DNA of 6,526 nucleotides from positions 1-6,526 of the forward strand of contig JAQUMS010000073.1 of assembly GCA_028717985.1 (NCBI GenBank), read 5' to 3'. This DNA comes from Candidatus Omnitrophota bacterium (GTDB lineage Bacteria > Omnitrophota > Gorgyraeia > Gygaellales > Profunditerraquicolaceae). A program made the position numbers and the translations under genes. This document shows positions 5,876 through 6,526 of this stretch, piece by piece (the first letter of the stretch is position 1; each line of letters starts with the position of its first letter). The notes under the pieces are model-generated. The model did not search any database, was not told the origin of the DNA, and saw nothing but the letters and a program-made list of their open reading frames with translations.

Positions 5876-6526
5876 AAACTAAACTGATACTGATATCTGT
5901 TTTTTTTGTACTAATCGTGTTTTTCGCCCTCACTACCGGCACGGTACATATACCATTACATGAGCTCTTACTGAAAGAGAATCGTCAAATAATTATCCTT
6001 CGCGTATTACGGCTTTTCCTCGCTATGTCCACGGGTGGAGGGCTTGCCGTAGCGGGTATAGCCTTGCAGGCTGTGTTACGCAACCCGTTAGCTGAACCTT
6101 ACCTTTTGGGGACATGGAGCGGGGCGGGTCTATCCGCAGTTCTGGCGATTCTGGCAGGATTAGGAATGGTGTATATTCCAATCGCGGCTTTTATCGGAGC
6201 GGCATTAAGCGTTGTGGCTGTTTATTTCCTGTCAAAACAAGGAGGACGGGTTCAATCAGAATCACTTATTCTTTCGGGAGTGATCGTTTCAGTGGCATTG
6301 TCGGCAATTATGGTTTTTTTGATTTCGATTTTCCCGGACCGGAATACACACGGTATTTTATGGTGGCTCTGGGGAAGTTTACAGGTATACGACATAAAAC
6401 TTTTGATCGTGGTATCGATTTCCGTGCTTATCGGCTCTACGGGAATATTCGTGTTATCACAGGATTTAAACGCTATAAGCCTCGGTGATGAAGAAGCCGT
6501 TCATTTAGGGGTAAAGGCGGAAACAG
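5872..6526 (+). CDS. btuC: Vitamin B12 ABC transporter permease (partial, 3' end cut)
   Basis: The first 218 codons of a FecCD/BtuC-family permease, usually about 330 residues, run off the right edge. It would form a homodimeric channel in the cytoplasmic membrane that moves corrinoid received from BtuF, powered by a BtuD ATPase probably encoded just beyond the window. A hydrophobic segment spans 4-20. The hallmark RNPLAEPYLLG (70-80) follows RVLRLFLAMSTGGGLAVAG. WWLWGSL (164-170) matches the usual WWLxGSL. DLNAISLGDEEAVHLGV (198-214) is the cytoplasmic coupling loop that docks on the ATPase. The start overlaps the btuF stop as ATGA, so translation is probably coupled. Trp82 stands in GTWSGAG, where the family normally has G(V/I/T)SSGA. 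Siderophore permeases cannot be excluded from sequence alone, but the context favours B12. Confidence 0.93.
   Translation, partial: MKTKLILISVFFVLIVFFALTTGTVHIPLHELLLKENRQIIILRVLRLFLAMSTGGGLAVAGIALQAVLRNPLAEPYLLGTWSGAGLSAVLAILAGLGMVYIPIAAFIGAALSVVAVYFLSKQGGRVQSESLILSGVIVSVALSAIMVFLISIFPDRNTHGILWWLWGSLQVYDIKLLIVVSISVLIGSTGIFVLSQDLNAISLGDEEAVHLGVKAET

Noticed and set aside
6114..6488. 124-codon + strand frame within btuC
   Set aside because: It is read out of frame with the strongly conserved permease. Its Gly/Arg/Phe-rich product is typical of a shifted reading of membrane-protein codons.

Overview
The window is bacterial, gene-dense, and almost entirely read from the + strand. It holds the tail of one gene, six complete genes and the start of an eighth, in two blocks.

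Block 1 (1-4674) is a tightly packed housekeeping operon. It runs from a probable cytidylate kinase (cmk) C-terminus through lepA (elongation factor 4), lepB (signal peptidase I), pgsA (phosphatidylglycerophosphate synthase) and plsY (acyl-phosphate glycerol-3-phosphate acyltransferase) to prmA-like (ribosomal protein L11 methyltransferase). The cmk/lepA and lepA/lepB gaps are 3 and 1 nt. plsY makes lysophosphatidic acid and pgsA commits CDP-diacylglycerol to phosphatidylglycerol. lepB matures proteins exported across that membrane, and lepA and prmA act on the ribosome. No promoter is visible inside the block, so transcription probably enters from upstream. No terminator is visible after prmA.

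Block 2 (4682-6526) is a vitamin B12 uptake locus. It has a consensus-like sigma70-type promoter, a cobalamin riboswitch closed by a perfect 8-bp P1 helix and ending in the B12 box, an intrinsic terminator, btuF (periplasmic corrinoid-binding protein) and btuC (membrane permease, cut by the window edge). btuF and btuC overlap as ATGA. The logic is standard: when cobalamin is abundant the leader should terminate, and when it is scarce the transporter should be made.

Organism: a signal-peptidase-I type binding protein without a lipobox suggests a diderm (Gram-negative) cell. Composition is moderate in GC with many A/T-rich codons. The lepA-lepB-pgsA-plsY-prmA order resembles poorly cultured lineages of the Omnitrophota/PVC-like kind, but that placement is a guess. 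Only lepB and plsY have clear Shine-Dalgarno sequences.

I see no mobile element, CRISPR array, tRNA or rRNA, and no evidence for a wholly new system. The least explained items are a CTATGNN heptad repeat that folds against inverted copies just before the pgsA start, a perfect 12-bp hairpin inside prmA, a terminator-like hairpin early in lepB, and a riboswitch with a rearranged P5/L5.
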